DNA of 64,000 bases, from contig SWDT01000224.1 in the NCBI GenBank assembly GCA_009193035.1, positions 62,001 to 126,000 of the forward strand. The letters are read 5' to 3'. Positions 11,691-22,430 of this stretch are shown in pieces. Both the position numbers and the translations under genes were made by a program. The stretch is from Halicephalobus mephisto (lineage: Eukaryota; Nematoda; Chromadorea; Rhabditida; Panagrolaimidae). The notes under the pieces were generated by a model. It saw only the letters and a program-made list of their open reading frames with translations, did no database searches and was not told the origin of the DNA. How positions within the stretch are numbered: position 1 is the first letter of the stretch; each line of letters starts with the position of its first letter.

Positions 11691-12129
11691 CACTAGACCA
11701 CCTACTCTGTTAGTTGTTTTTTCTGTTCTCTAGTGGCATGTGTGGTCCGATGCCTGAGGCATAGTTCTGTGTTTGTCTCAAAAGTCATTCTTCAGACTCT
11801 TGTTGCATTTCTTGCGACAACGATTATTCCTTTGAGTTTGATTTGAGAACACATTTTGTCTTTTTTCAACAAGGCAAAAAACTGCTGAAGACAGCGAGAC
11901 AAACAACGACCACCCCATTTCTCCGGAAGACAGAACTGTCAGGCAGTCGACTCAAAACGAACATCGCGATATTTGGTGCTATGAATTATGTATTTTCTAC
12001 CGTTTCCTCTGCTGTCTTATGCTTTGAGTTCCTAAAAGTACAAAGAAAAATTTGATCAATTTTGATTTTGTCAATTTATTTCGAATTAAATATTCGACAA
12101 CAATCATAGTATTTTGAAAATCATGATTG

Positions 12130-12625
12130 AATTTTTTGTGAAATGGTCTCAACGCGAATTTTAAAACTTTCCGGTTGGGACCTGGGATTGTAAATTTCAG
12201 TGCTTCTGTAAGAATATAGTTATAATAGCGGCATCGTAAAAGTGATTTTTGTTACGAAATGATCCTAACGCGAATTTTAGCACTTTCCCGTTGGGACCTG
12301 GGGTTGTAAAATTCGACATTTATATGGTTATGTTAAAGTATAATCATGTTATTGTAGAAATTAAAAATGATTTTTGTTACGAAATGGTCCCAACGCGGAT
12401 TTTTGGAACTTGTTAGAAACTAAAGTAGCCTAAAATCTCTTCTATATACGGTGGTTATTTTATAATTAATTCTTCAGAAATGTATCCTGTCTAGATAGAT
12501 CCAGAAAGCCCTGGATGAGGGTAAATAAGGTACATGATCCTCTGTCTGGTCTTGAGGATTAAGAATTACACATGAAAATCTCGATAGATTCCAACTACCC
12601 CACTGAAAATAGGTTACTTTTTGTT
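12130..12625 (-). repeat. Interspersed family A copy, reverse orientation
   Basis: Three units of about 110-120 bp with gaaatggtcccaacgcg(a/g)att and ccggttgggacctggg run into the distal part (agaaactaaagtagcctaaa, then tgaggattaagaattacaca and ccaactaccccactgaaaa). The order is the mirror of the plus-oriented copies. Confidence 0.8.
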
Positions 12626-13164
12626 TTTGAAGAAAATAAGTCACATGATATTTTCGATTTTGTTTAAAATCCAACTGTCTGTATCGTGAAGTACTTTAAC
12701 CCGGGCATTGCAACATTTCGCAACCCGACAAATTTGTTTTTCACAATTTCTTTCACCTTCCTGGCCAGTGTCGTCGGTACCACTTTTTGAATTTAGGAAA
12801 AAAGAGAAAAACAACTTTTCGGACTCGCGTGAACGTGAATCGCACTTAGCAGTCGGTCAATTTGTTCGAAAACAACATCGACTGGTCAATCTTGACCTTT
12901 TTTGTAGACAGAAAAATCCGCAATGGACAAAAACAAAGTTGTTTACGTGAAAATTTTCCTCTTTTTTGACCGATCGAGATGTTTCGAAAACAATGTACTG
13001 TTGACCAGAGGCATTAAATTTTGGCTCAATGCCTGACTTACAAAAGAAATGCGACCTAGGACAACCTCTTTCGAGTTGTTTTTGACTTTGCAAACTTGCT
13101 ACAATCGAATTACGCACATTTCGTAAACACTTTTTGCTCACAAAAAAGCTCTGTCATTTTCAAT

Positions 13165-13780
13165 TGTTTCAATTTCTAGTTACTGTATTATTAGTCAATA
13201 TGGATAAAAGTGATCTTTGGTCATTTTTACTTTATGAATTTCTTTCAACCAAATTACGGAATTTTTTACAAAATCGAAGAACTTTTATTTTTCGAATACC
13301 GTATTATTAGGCACTATGAATAAAAACATAATCTTTGGTCATTTTTACTTTATAAATTTCTTTCAACCAAATTATGGGACTTTTACAAAACTAGAGAATT
13401 TGTTTTTTCGGATACTGTATTATTAGTTAACATGAATAAAAACATGATTTTTGTTTTATAAAATTATTTCAATTAAATCGTGAAATTTCGTTTTTTATAG
13501 AATTTAATAATTTTAAAAATTTCCCAGTTACCGTATCAATGTCTAATATAAACGAAATTATTTAAATTTTTTTTTTACTTTATAAACTTCAGATTTCGTA
13601 ATTTTCCACAAAATCGGAGAATTTTAATTTTATCTACCGTAGTGTTACTCAACATAAACAAAGCATAATCCTTTTTTTCAACTTTAATAAAATTGTGATT
13701 TTTTGATTTTTTCAAATTTGAGTAATTTTTTAATTCCAAAAATTTTTACCTACCGTATGTTTTGGCTAATTACGTAATTC
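13165..13780. repeat. Tandem repeat, unit about 115-120 bp
   Basis: Five to six diverging copies of a unit with taccgtattattag, then a short variable spacer, then aataaaaacataatctttgg and cttcaaccaaattac-type strings. Copies 1-3 are closest; later copies degrade toward poly-T-rich sequence. Confidence 0.8.
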
Positions 13781-14510
13781 GGTCCAAGGTTGTATTTGCC
13801 AAAAACCAAAAATGCCTAGTTTAACGTTTGGATGATTGATGCCAAAAAACCAAGGACCACCCTTGTCTGAATCTTCAAAACCTTCAAGGTTAAATTTCAT
13901 CGATATTTAGTTTTTTGGATTGAACATCGATAAAATTCCATTCATAAAGTTGATTTAATTCTGCCTCTGAAATTTTTCCGATCAGGCTCATTGGGTTCCA
14001 TGTCACTTTCGAAATAAGGCCATTTCTCACTGCCACCCTCTTCGAAATCTGGAAAATCTGTCAACTTATTTAAAGATTGATGTCTTTTGCAAAGATTGAA
14101 TGGATTCAAATCCGATATTTACCCGCTCAAAGTACAAATCCGATTATTCTCAAAGTTGTTCCTTGCTTGACACAAAATCAGAGTACAGAGTTTTTTTGAC
14201 CACACGCGTCGCGAATTTTTCGTTTTATAGGCTGGTACGAAAGCAATTGGAAGACCGAACAGGCAGATTGATGGCCCCTCATTTCCTCCATGAAAGAAAG
14301 ACTGAAGAGTAACGAGTTTGGTTTTTTGGAGCAAAAGAGTAACGATTCTGCATTGCGATTTCTTCTGATTTCGAAACAAGTTGAATTCCACCGAAACCAT
14401 CTTTCCTTCGTCCCGGTGTTCATCTCGCCTGGGGCAGGGTTCGTTTGCAGATGCATTAATGCGACAGATTACTTCTTATCAAAAAATTGTAGAAGTTTTG
14501 CGTAAGAATA

Positions 14511-14585
14511 TCCAGGCAAGAATCGAACCTAAGCCTCGTGAATAACAGTCACTGATACTAACCACTGCACTACCAAAGAAACCTC
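14511..14585 (-). other. tRNA-like element (tRNA-Asp-like, degenerate)
   Basis: Minus strand reads TTTGGTAGTGCAGTGGTTAG (A-box region), CTGTTAT where an anticodon loop would be, and GGTTCGATTCTTGCC (perfect B box). Acceptor ends do not pair, so this is not a functional tRNA. It shares its leader AGGTTTCTTTGGTAG with the element at 60655-60727, pointing to a common tRNA-derived family. Confidence 0.5.
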
Positions 14586-15034
14586 TTTTCCCTCTTTAAA
14601 CTTCTTAAGTATCACTAAATATCAATATCAAAAATTTAGACTAAAAAATTACCTATTTGAAATCCGCGTTCTTTTTGAATTATAATTCAACTTTTGCTCC
14701 AAAATTGACCGTAGGAAATCTTTCATGTGAGTTATCCCTTAGGGACTGATTAGTTTTAAGTTTCTGTTTCCCTAATGGACATGGCAACAATTGAATTGCA
14801 AACTGAAAAATAACTGGCTTTGCGGACGCACAAACAATAAAATTTTTTCATCACTAAAAACAGGGAAAAATGGGAAAATAGCAAGAACCGCCCGTCAGGC
14901 GCTGCTGGTGGTCCGGGCGAAAAAACGACTGTTCCTTCCTCAGTTCAAACTGGCTCAGTTTCCAGAGTTGTCAGCATAAGTAACACGGCTGGCAGTTGTT
15001 CTTTCTCAAATAAGACCGGTTTTCCTGAAAACAA

Positions 15035-15425
15035 GCAAGGTAATCCGTCTTCGATAAGGTACCATAAAGGTAGTTATGATTTTGTCAAGATCTATCGAGA
15101 CTTCCATGTGTGATATTAACGCCCGAGGGTGGACAGGAGGCCCCCACCCCTGTGACCTTTATCGAAAGGTTTCTAGATTTATTCATGCAGAATATAATTT
15201 CGAAAATTAATTACGAAATCGTGTAAAATCACGATATAAACAGCGGGAAAAACTAAAATTATAGACTATTGCAGATTCTAGAACCTTCCGAAAATTCGTG
15301 TCGGGACCATTCCGCGAAAAATTCATGATTTTTATAGAATTGTAATTCTGTAATCATACAAATACCAAGCTTTATACTTTTTGGTCTCAATTGAGAAGTT
15401 TTGAAAATTCGTGTCGGGATTACTT
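15035..15425 (+). repeat. Interspersed family A copy just upstream of mab-3
   Basis: Contains the distal part (ttcgataaggtaccataaag; taattacgaaatcgtgtaaa), then two cores (aaattcgtgtcgggaccatt, aaattcgtgtcgggattact) about 110 bp apart. It ends about 300 bp before the mab-3 ATG. Confidence 0.75.
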
Positions 15426-15722
15426 GGAGGAAAAATCGATTTTTGAGTTTTTTAACACTATGATTATATTCGAATGACTAGAAACAAAAATTCCCATTGA
15501 CGTTACAATTAAACTTTGATTGATTTTCCAGTCGTTTTTTGAGAATGTTTCGTGTTTCGTTTTTCCTCGGTCATTGATTACCAGAGCTTTCAGAAAAATC
15601 AATTGCCAAAGAAAAAAGGAAACGTGATCGGCAGTCAATCTGCGTCCGATCTCCCTGGATAAGTCGCAAATTGTACATTATTTCGAGCAGATATTACCTG
15701 TCGCAAAAATTCTTTGTTAACT

Positions 15723-17829
15723 ATGATGGTATCCGTAGATGAAACGAAATCCCCCGTAATGGCTTCAGATGCAGCTCCGGTGGTTTCTAAAGACGAGGAT
15801 TCTAATTCTGTAATTGAAATAAAATCGGAGACAGTGTCGGATGAAGACATAGAAGACTCCAGAAGCACTCACAACAGCAGTGTCTCCAGTGATCAGGAGA
15901 AAAATAAAATCTACTACTGTCAGAGATGCTTGAATCACAATTTGAAATTTCAACGGAAGGGCCACAAGCCGGACTGCAGGTGGGTTACTGTATCTTTGAG
16001 AACTTAGTTTAATAAAAAAACTTATTTTTGATGTGGATGCTAGGGAGATAGTTGTGGTTTTTTTCGGTGTTTATTGGTACTGTAATATGTAACCATTAGC
16101 CCTTGAAGGTAGACGGAGGGTCATGTACCCTATATACCCCGGTCCAGAAATCCCTAAATCCATCTAAGAATGTATTTCTAAAAAATTAACTACTAAATAA
16201 CCATTGTGCAAAACTAAAACTTCAAACTACCGTAACTCCTACTAACTTCTAAAAGTCCGTATTGAAACTACTCCGCAACAAAATTTTGTTTTAATTTCTA
16301 TAAGATTATGGTTTTAATCAAGTTCTCGATTACAGTATTGCTTTTTAGGTACGCAACTTGCACCTGTGCACTCTGTCTGATGGTGGAACAACGAAGACAG
16401 ATCAACTACGAATTGAGCATCCGGAAGGCCGAATTGAACGAAGAAGAATCCACCGCAGATGGCAAGAGAGTCAGAAGCCCGAAATGCGCCAGATGCTCTG
16501 CCCACGGGAAGAAACAAGCCCTCAGGGGTCACAAGAAAGTCCTTTGTCCTTTCAACAAGTGCACTTGTGATTTGGTAGGTTTTTGACTAATTGCCTACTG
16601 TAACTACTGTATTCAGTGTGGCTTGGTAGAAAGTCGCCGGATGTTGATGGCTAGACAAATTAGGATCCGTAGGAACCAGAAAAAGCAGCAAGATAAAGCA
16701 GATCGGAATGACTCTCCAGAGAATCCTGCCACGAAGAATCTACCCCCATTGCCCAAACTGAACCCTCTACTCGTCTCCAAACCCCCTCTGGCCAAACCCA
16801 CTCCAGTCCATGTATCCGACAGTTCCCTTGCTGGAATCCAAACTCAAAAAGACCAAAGTCCAGTGGATTTGTTAGGGCATTCAGAGGGTTCTGCTTTCAA
16901 GCAACCTTCTACCGTAGTCCTCCCTCAACAGCCTCAGACAATGCCTTGCGCTGTGGTCCCCCCGCAAGTCACCCAGATGGATCTCGTTATGAAACACATC
17001 CAATCGTGAGTTTCCGTTTACTATACGAAAATTCTTTGCGAAATTTTTTAATTTTCAACGAAAAAACGGCTATTATGTGTTTGACCAAGCAATGTGTGTG
17101 GTCTTTGAAAACTTTAATTGGCTGGTACCAATGTCTCCTTTACGTGACAGAACAAAAAACAAACATTGATTTTTCCCTTTCTCAAATTAAAAAAATCAAT
17201 CACATTTGTTGTAGTTGATAGGGGAAAACAACCTGAATTGTTCAATAATCGCCAAGTAGTACAGGTAAAACAAGAACAGCAATGAGGATAGCAGTAATAA
17301 GAGCAGTGGTAATAAGGATAATAACGCACCTTATGCACAACTTTTCCGGTTATAATAATTCAATACAGACATCCAGGAGATTTCCTTCCGAGATCACATG
17401 GAAGATGAGGAGATCCTAGAGCTTTTTGATATATCAACAACACGTGAAAGTAAAGAATAACGACAAAAAGTAGCAGTAATAGTTAAACTAAGCACATTTG
17501 GCATGCAGCTCTCTCGCAGCTACAGTACCTAATGTGCAGGGTTTTTCGTTCCGGGACCGTATTTCTTGAGTCGCTTGCGCCTTACCAAATCCATTTCTTC
17601 ACATAAGAATTAACCAAAACTTTTCAGATTGGTGCAAGTTCAATTAGCAACAAATGCCGCTGTGTATCAACATATAACTCAAGACAATTCATCTCTCCCC
17701 CAACAACTCTATTATCCGTCCCTCACAACCACGAGTCCTTCCTTCATGATCCCGATGACTATGTTCCCTCAACTAGGGAACAGTTTCCTCTCCTTGCCCC
17801 ACTCCAACAACTCAACCCCTCCCTCCTAG
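15723..17829 (+). CDS. mab-3: MAB-3: transcription factor with two DM zinc-finger domains
   Basis: Exons 15723-15979, 16349-16574, 16617-17005 and 17628-17829 give 357 aa. An acidic Ser-rich leader (about residues 1-60) precedes DM1 (about 62-95: CQRCLNHN...GHKPDCRYATCTCALC), which has the complete intertwined zinc ligand set. DM2 (about 133-165: CARCSAHG...CTCDLCGLVE) lies 40 residues later and is followed by the basic recognition tail (MARQIRIRRNQKKQQ). The rest is Pro/Gln-rich with LPQQP and SLPHSNNSTPPS. Two DM domains occur in nematodes in MAB-3 and DMD-3; the adjoining pno-1 and TBL3 genes favour mab-3. MAB-3 binds DNA to drive male-specific differentiation (ray neurons, tail, repression of yolk genes) downstream of TRA-1. 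Introns cut each DM domain (after DCR and after CDL). In DM2 the His-to-Cys spacing is four residues, one more than in DM1. First ATG chosen; the next codon is also ATG. Confidence 0.92.
16060..16290 (+). repeat. Interspersed family A fragment in mab-3 intron 1
   Basis: Intron 1 contains the distal portion of the family: tcatgtaccctatatacccc, ggtccagaaatccctaaatc and aaataaccattgtgcaaaac. The same strings occur at 5.3, 29.7, 48.0 and 53.2 kb. Confidence 0.7.
17006..17627 (+). other. mab-3 intron 3
   Basis: The 622-bp intron is the longest in mab-3. It holds no exon-like open frame with support. An (agta/ata)-rich patch (agcagtaataagagcagtgg near 17290) is the only notable composition. Confidence 0.6.
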
Positions 17830-18053
17830 AGGTTACCTCATATCGCCTTTTCTCGCCCCGCCCGGTTTCACCTCAGCATCTTCCTTCGCCGCCATCCCCG
17901 TGCCAGCAACTGACACGTTAAAACTCCAAGTATTTTGCCCGCATTCCCTCATCAACCAAGTTGTTGTAAAAGTTGTTCTCAATTGACGGTTCACGCGGCA
18001 ATAAACTTCATATATTCATCTTTAAAAAACTCAACAAACAATTTGAAACTGTT

Positions 18054-19005
18054 CTAAAGTCGCTCAGCAATGCGACTAGACAAGTTCCGCAAATTGCCAT
18101 AAATTTTGTTCGGTGGTGTTCCCAGAATTAAACTGCAGATTGAATGACGGGCAATTCTGATATTCTGGAATGATCCCAGCAAGTGAACCTTGCTATCGGC
18201 AACGACAATTCGAGTCTTTGTGACATTTTCAATTGTAAACTTAGTACGGCCATCTTTACCAGCAATACGACCAATAGCTCTGCTCAAATGATCACCAGAC
18301 AGTTTTTTCACTAAAAACCACTCATCTAGAATAGAGAATAAGACTCAATCACTCACCATCAGTAACATCGAAGCTTTCCAAGAACAAATGGTCCAAACGA
18401 ACCAGAGCAAGGGCATCATCCAGCTCAAAACCCAAAGCATAGGCATGTACAAAGTCAGCGGCTTTCTGTAGCTTCGCTCTCGTGTCTTCTTCATTTGGAG
18501 CACGGAGTTCAACGTGATGCTTGACTGTGTTATACCTAGAAATTCCTCATTATTAGTTCAAAAGAAATAACAATTACCGAATCTGAAGCTTCAAATTCTT
18601 AACAATTGGATTGATAATCTTGATCCAATTTTTCTTGAATGCTGCTCGTCGATTCGGAGGAATAGGAATTGAACGAGTATCGCCTTCGAATTTCATCAGC
18701 TTTGGTTTCGTATTACCTTTGGTTGATTCTGCATTTTGAAGTTCTTCAATTTCCTTCATTTCAACATCTCCAAAAGCAACCTTGTTCTTGCGTTTACGTT
18801 TCACAATAACCATACCATCTTCATCTAATTCAACAACTTTTTCCTTTTTGGGCTCTTCCACCAATTGAGGCATTTCAGCTGCAAGGACTTCATCATCAAG
18901 ATCAACAAGTTCTGGCATCTCAGAATCATCCACATCCATGATGGCTTCAACTTGTTTCTTTGATTCTTTAGTCTTGGAAGCTTGCTTCTTCTTTGTATCC
19001 GGCAT
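18054..19005 (-). CDS. pno-1: PNO1: KH-domain ribosome-assembly factor (partner of NOB1)
   Basis: Exons 19005-18578, 18535-18357 and 18310-18054 give 287 aa. A charged N-terminal extension (poly-acid with [10 protein letters not shown], then a KRKRKNK basic stretch) leads to the PNO1 core: [28 protein letters not shown]-like [11 protein letters not shown], and the KH-like RNA-binding part [20 protein letters not shown]...[14 protein letters not shown], ending [16 protein letters not shown]1 binds the 3' end of 18S rRNA in pre-40S particles and positions or restrains the NOB1 nuclease. The gene starts 130 bp downstream of the TBL3/UTP13 stop on the same strand, the spacing of a nematode operon, and both proteins work in small-subunit biogenesis. 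The N-terminal extension is longer than in human PNO1 (252 aa). Confidence 0.93.
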
Positions 19006-19135
19006 CTTCAATTTCCTAAAAACCAACTTTCCAGATGAAACAAACAAGTTCAAAAATATTAATCCGATCAAACGGCAATTTCTCCCACATTTGTATTAAA
19101 AAATAATCCTTTTCAAAATCAACAAAAATCTACAA

Positions 19136-21694
19136 TTATCCATCAGGAGAGAAAACTCTGATAAACCGAGCATTGATACTCAAGTTATTTAATCTTTCCA
19201 CATGTCTGTTGGTATAAGGAATAAACGTTTGGAGAATTCTGCCAATATTCGGAAGACTCATCAAATCATCTGGATGCATCGACTTCAAAACGGCATTTAA
19301 AACCTCCTGAGCTGCTGAATAAGTCCGGGTGTTAGTATTCCATTGTGAAGCAAAATCTATCAGAGCAGAAAGCTGGGAATTACTCAAAGTACCAATAACA
19401 TTGCCAAGTTTCTGTCGTCGACTCGGCTTTTCCATGATTTTGTTAATGACCTTCAGACAACTGAAATGAGCACATCATCAATGAAAATAAAGCAAAAACA
19501 AACTTCAATGGTTGATTCAGATCAATAGCATAAATAAGGGCCTCGGAATAACGATGTTGATCCAGAAAGTTGGTTAGAGCTTGAACTTGTGCGAGTCTCT
19601 CTGCTGCTTGCTTAGATTCAATAATTTTGACTTCTTCACTGACATCTCTCCAGAGCTGGATCTTTCCATCGGCACCAACAGTAGCTAACTCTGGAAGAAC
19701 ACCATCAGATGAAGGCGGCAGTTGGACAATATCCCAAATCTTATCATCATGTGCTTCTAACGTTTTATCACAAATTCCAGAGCTCACATCCCAAATCTTC
19801 AAGATTCCACCACCATCACCAGACAGTAATTTGGATCCATTACTGACAAAGTTCAGCTAAACCACATTCATGCTAATCAGGTAAAAATCAGGAAAAACTT
19901 ACAGAAACGACAGCCATTGAGTGGCCTTCGAGTGTCTTCAGACAACTATTATCAAGAAGACTGAAAATCTTCACTGTGCTGTCTCCACTACAACTAGCTA
20001 ATGTCTGATCATTTGGGGCAAATTTGATTCCCCAAATACCACGTCTATGGCCTTTGAGGGTTCCAGCAATTCCTAGTTTCATCACTTGTCGGTCAATGTG
20101 CCAAAGTCGAATAGTTTTGTCCATAGATCCAGTAGCACACAACTTGTCATTAGGCGATACTTCTACACATGTAATGTCATCATTGTGAGCAACCATTGTC
20201 GCATTGGCTGTCAACTTTAATCTGTAATAAATAACTTGTGACGTGATAAAAAAAAGATAGCTTACGGTTCACCGTCTAAAACCTTTAACAAATCGTTCAA
20301 CGCCCAGATTTTCAGAGTTTTGTCATAAGACACAGAAACCATAAATGGAGAATCCTTCTTCGTACAGCTAAACTTGACGCTGGACACACCAGCAGTATGG
20401 CCAGAAGCAATCCCAATCTGTCTAGCAACGACTGGGGGTTCTAATTCGTCGACAGAATCGACGGGTTCCAGTTTAATTTTCGAATCACCAACAGTCCACA
20501 AGAAGACATTTCCGTCCTTCGAACTACTGGCAAACATATGAGTATTCCATCTTGGAGAATCCGTAGAAAGAACGCAGTCTTTGTGTCCGTGGATCAAATG
20601 ACAACTCCAATCAGCTACGTTGTAGATTCTCAAATCAGAACTGTTCGTACCAACAACGATGAGTTTGTTGTCGTCACTTGAAACACAGGAAGCAGAGAAG
20701 ATTTCGTCATTGAATCCAACGAATTGGCGAGTAATAACCAACGACTTACTGTCAATCACAATGAGATTCTGATCGCATGTGACACAAACGAATTCCGATC
20801 TGTCAGGGGAACTCAGAATAGCATCAATTCTTTGGCTGGCGATTTTTCTAGCTGCAATCCGCTTTCCAGAGAGTACGTCAAAGACCTTCGCAACACCTTC
20901 TTCGCCGACGGTTACCAGCTTATTGTCATCCAGAATAACTGCATCTTCAACTGGTTCGAAGATTGGAATCACTTTGATTTTCTTATCAGTAGCGAGGTCG
21001 TAGATAGAATAAGTTCGGTCTCTGCTAACAATCACCACAGATTCCGGATGTCCTTCAACATTAACAGATAGAACTGCAGCAATTTGACTGGTATGTCCGG
21101 GGAGATCAACAGAAGTACGACCAGATTGGGTCAGATCGAAATGCTTAGCCGATCCATCAGCATAGCCAATAACCACAGTATTCTCCTTGGGATAGCAGAT
21201 TGCGGACACAGGACACTTTCCTTTCAAGTTGTGGGTACAGAAATTTGACTTCAGACTGAAAACTCTCGCCAGATTATCTGCACCTCCAGTGATCAACGAC
21301 GTCGAGTCCGGAGAATAGCACATGATCAAAATAGGAGCATGATGGTTGCCACGAAATTGCCGTACAAGAGTAGCCTCATCGTCGGAGAGAGTTAACAGCT
21401 GAATCAAATCACTCGAATAAGCAATTGCTATCTGAGCGTCGTCGTGAGAGAGTGCAAAGCACGTAACCCGTTGTTCACTCGTGGGATCTCCAATCTCGAA
21501 CCTAATACAACAGTAATTAAAGAGGAATCAATATATAAAACTTACTTCTGAGAACCGTTGGAAGCGTCCAAAACTTTCACCACATTTCCACACGCAGTGA
21601 AGAGCGTTCGGCCATCCTCAGAAAGCTTTACGTCTCCTCCGGTGTAAAATACCTCGATTGTACGATCCTTTTTATATTCAATTAGATTTGGCAT
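19136..21694 (-). CDS. TBL3/UTP13-like WD40 protein of the small-subunit processome
   Basis: Exons 21694-21546, 21501-20266, 20221-19903, 19856-19504 and 19460-19136 give 793 aa, matching TBL3 (about 800 aa). Many WD repeats are visible, for example [43 protein letters not shown] and [13 protein letters not shown]-terminal Utp13 domain follows ([33 protein letters not shown]). UTP13 is a nucleolar U3-snoRNP/UTP-B component needed for 18S rRNA processing. It is probably the first gene of an operon with pno-1 downstream. Upstream it is divergent from rpl-37 (322 bp between the ATGs). The intron-4 donor (GTTTGT) is weak, but phase and family alignment support it. Confidence 0.93.
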
Positions 21695-22016
21695 AATAAA
21701 AAGTAAAGAAAAGCTAAAAAATCGGGAAAAATAACGAAACCGAAAAGAAAACCTTCAAAGTGCAGGGAGTACCGACTGCAGTCCTCCCGCCGCGAATGTC
21801 TGCGGGGTACAGTCAGGAAACAAACGCGTTGTTTCTCTTTCTTTCAGCTCTCCTCTTGCTTAATCTTCTGGTTGTTTCTTCCTTGCTTTTCCGTTTTTTT
21901 AACGTAATATTATTAAATTCCTATTATATTCACTGTAATCTTCATCTTTGTTTAGTTTTCCCGTGAATCGCTCGAGTTTCGATATATGAATTTAACGGTT
22001 TTCGTTTCTAGGCAAA
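21695..22016. promoter_or_regulatory. Divergent promoter region of TBL3/UTP13 and rpl-37
   Basis: Contains an unusually GC-rich imperfect palindrome (gggagtaccgactgcagtcc at 21765-21784, closing ctccc) and a pyrimidine tract with tttctag directly before the rpl-37 ATG, a probable trans-splice acceptor. Both flanking genes are growth genes, so coordinate control is likely. Confidence 0.45.
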
Positions 22017-22348
22017 ATGACCAAGGGTACTCAATCTTTTGGACGTCGTCACACCAAGACGCATACCTTCTGCCGTCGTTGTGGACGTTCAAGTTACCAC
22101 ATCCAGAAGAAGACTTGTGGCTCATGTGGATATCCTGCTGCTCGTAAGCGCACTTATCAGTGGTCCGTCAAGTCTATCCGTCGTCGTACCACTGGCACTG
22201 GCAGAATGCGCCATATGAAGGTTGTTCATCGTCGTTTCCGGTGAGTTTTTGGTTTGGGATATACGAATATGAAGACTACTTTAGTAACGGATTCCGCGAG
22301 AATACTGCCCCGAAGAGCAAGCACCAGCAACAGGCACCAGCTAACTGA
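22017..22348 (+). CDS. rpl-37: 60S ribosomal protein L37 (eL37)
   Basis: Exons 22017-22240 and 22285-22348 give 95 aa, the family length. The start [20 protein letters not shown], the zinc ligands FCRRCG and CGSCGYP, and the basic tail [20 protein letters not shown] are diagnostic of eL37, a zinc-binding 60S protein contacting 5.8S/25S rRNA. The 44-bp intron interrupts RRF-R|NGFRENT. It converges on bcs-1 with 82 bp between the stop codons. C. elegans has two rpl-37 loci; this is the one near mab-3. Confidence 0.97.
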
Positions 22349-22430
22349 GTCTTTGATTCCTGAAGTTGTTTTTGTTGTATGCTCGTAAATGTTATAAACA
22401 ATAATTGTTTGATTTTATTATCCTACTCCA

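Larger units (their letters stand above)
7729..15722. other. Long gene-poor region upstream of mab-3
   Basis: No exon with family signatures or a convincing splice structure was found in these 8 kb on either strand. It is dominated by minisatellites (8272-8575, 9295-9690, 10565-10960, 13165-13780), family A copies (11385-11690, 12130-12625, 15035-15425) and one tRNA-like element (14511-14585). It lies between the 3' end of the PGAP2-like gene and the mab-3 start, so mab-3 regulatory DNA must be in it or in mab-3 introns. Confidence 0.6.
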
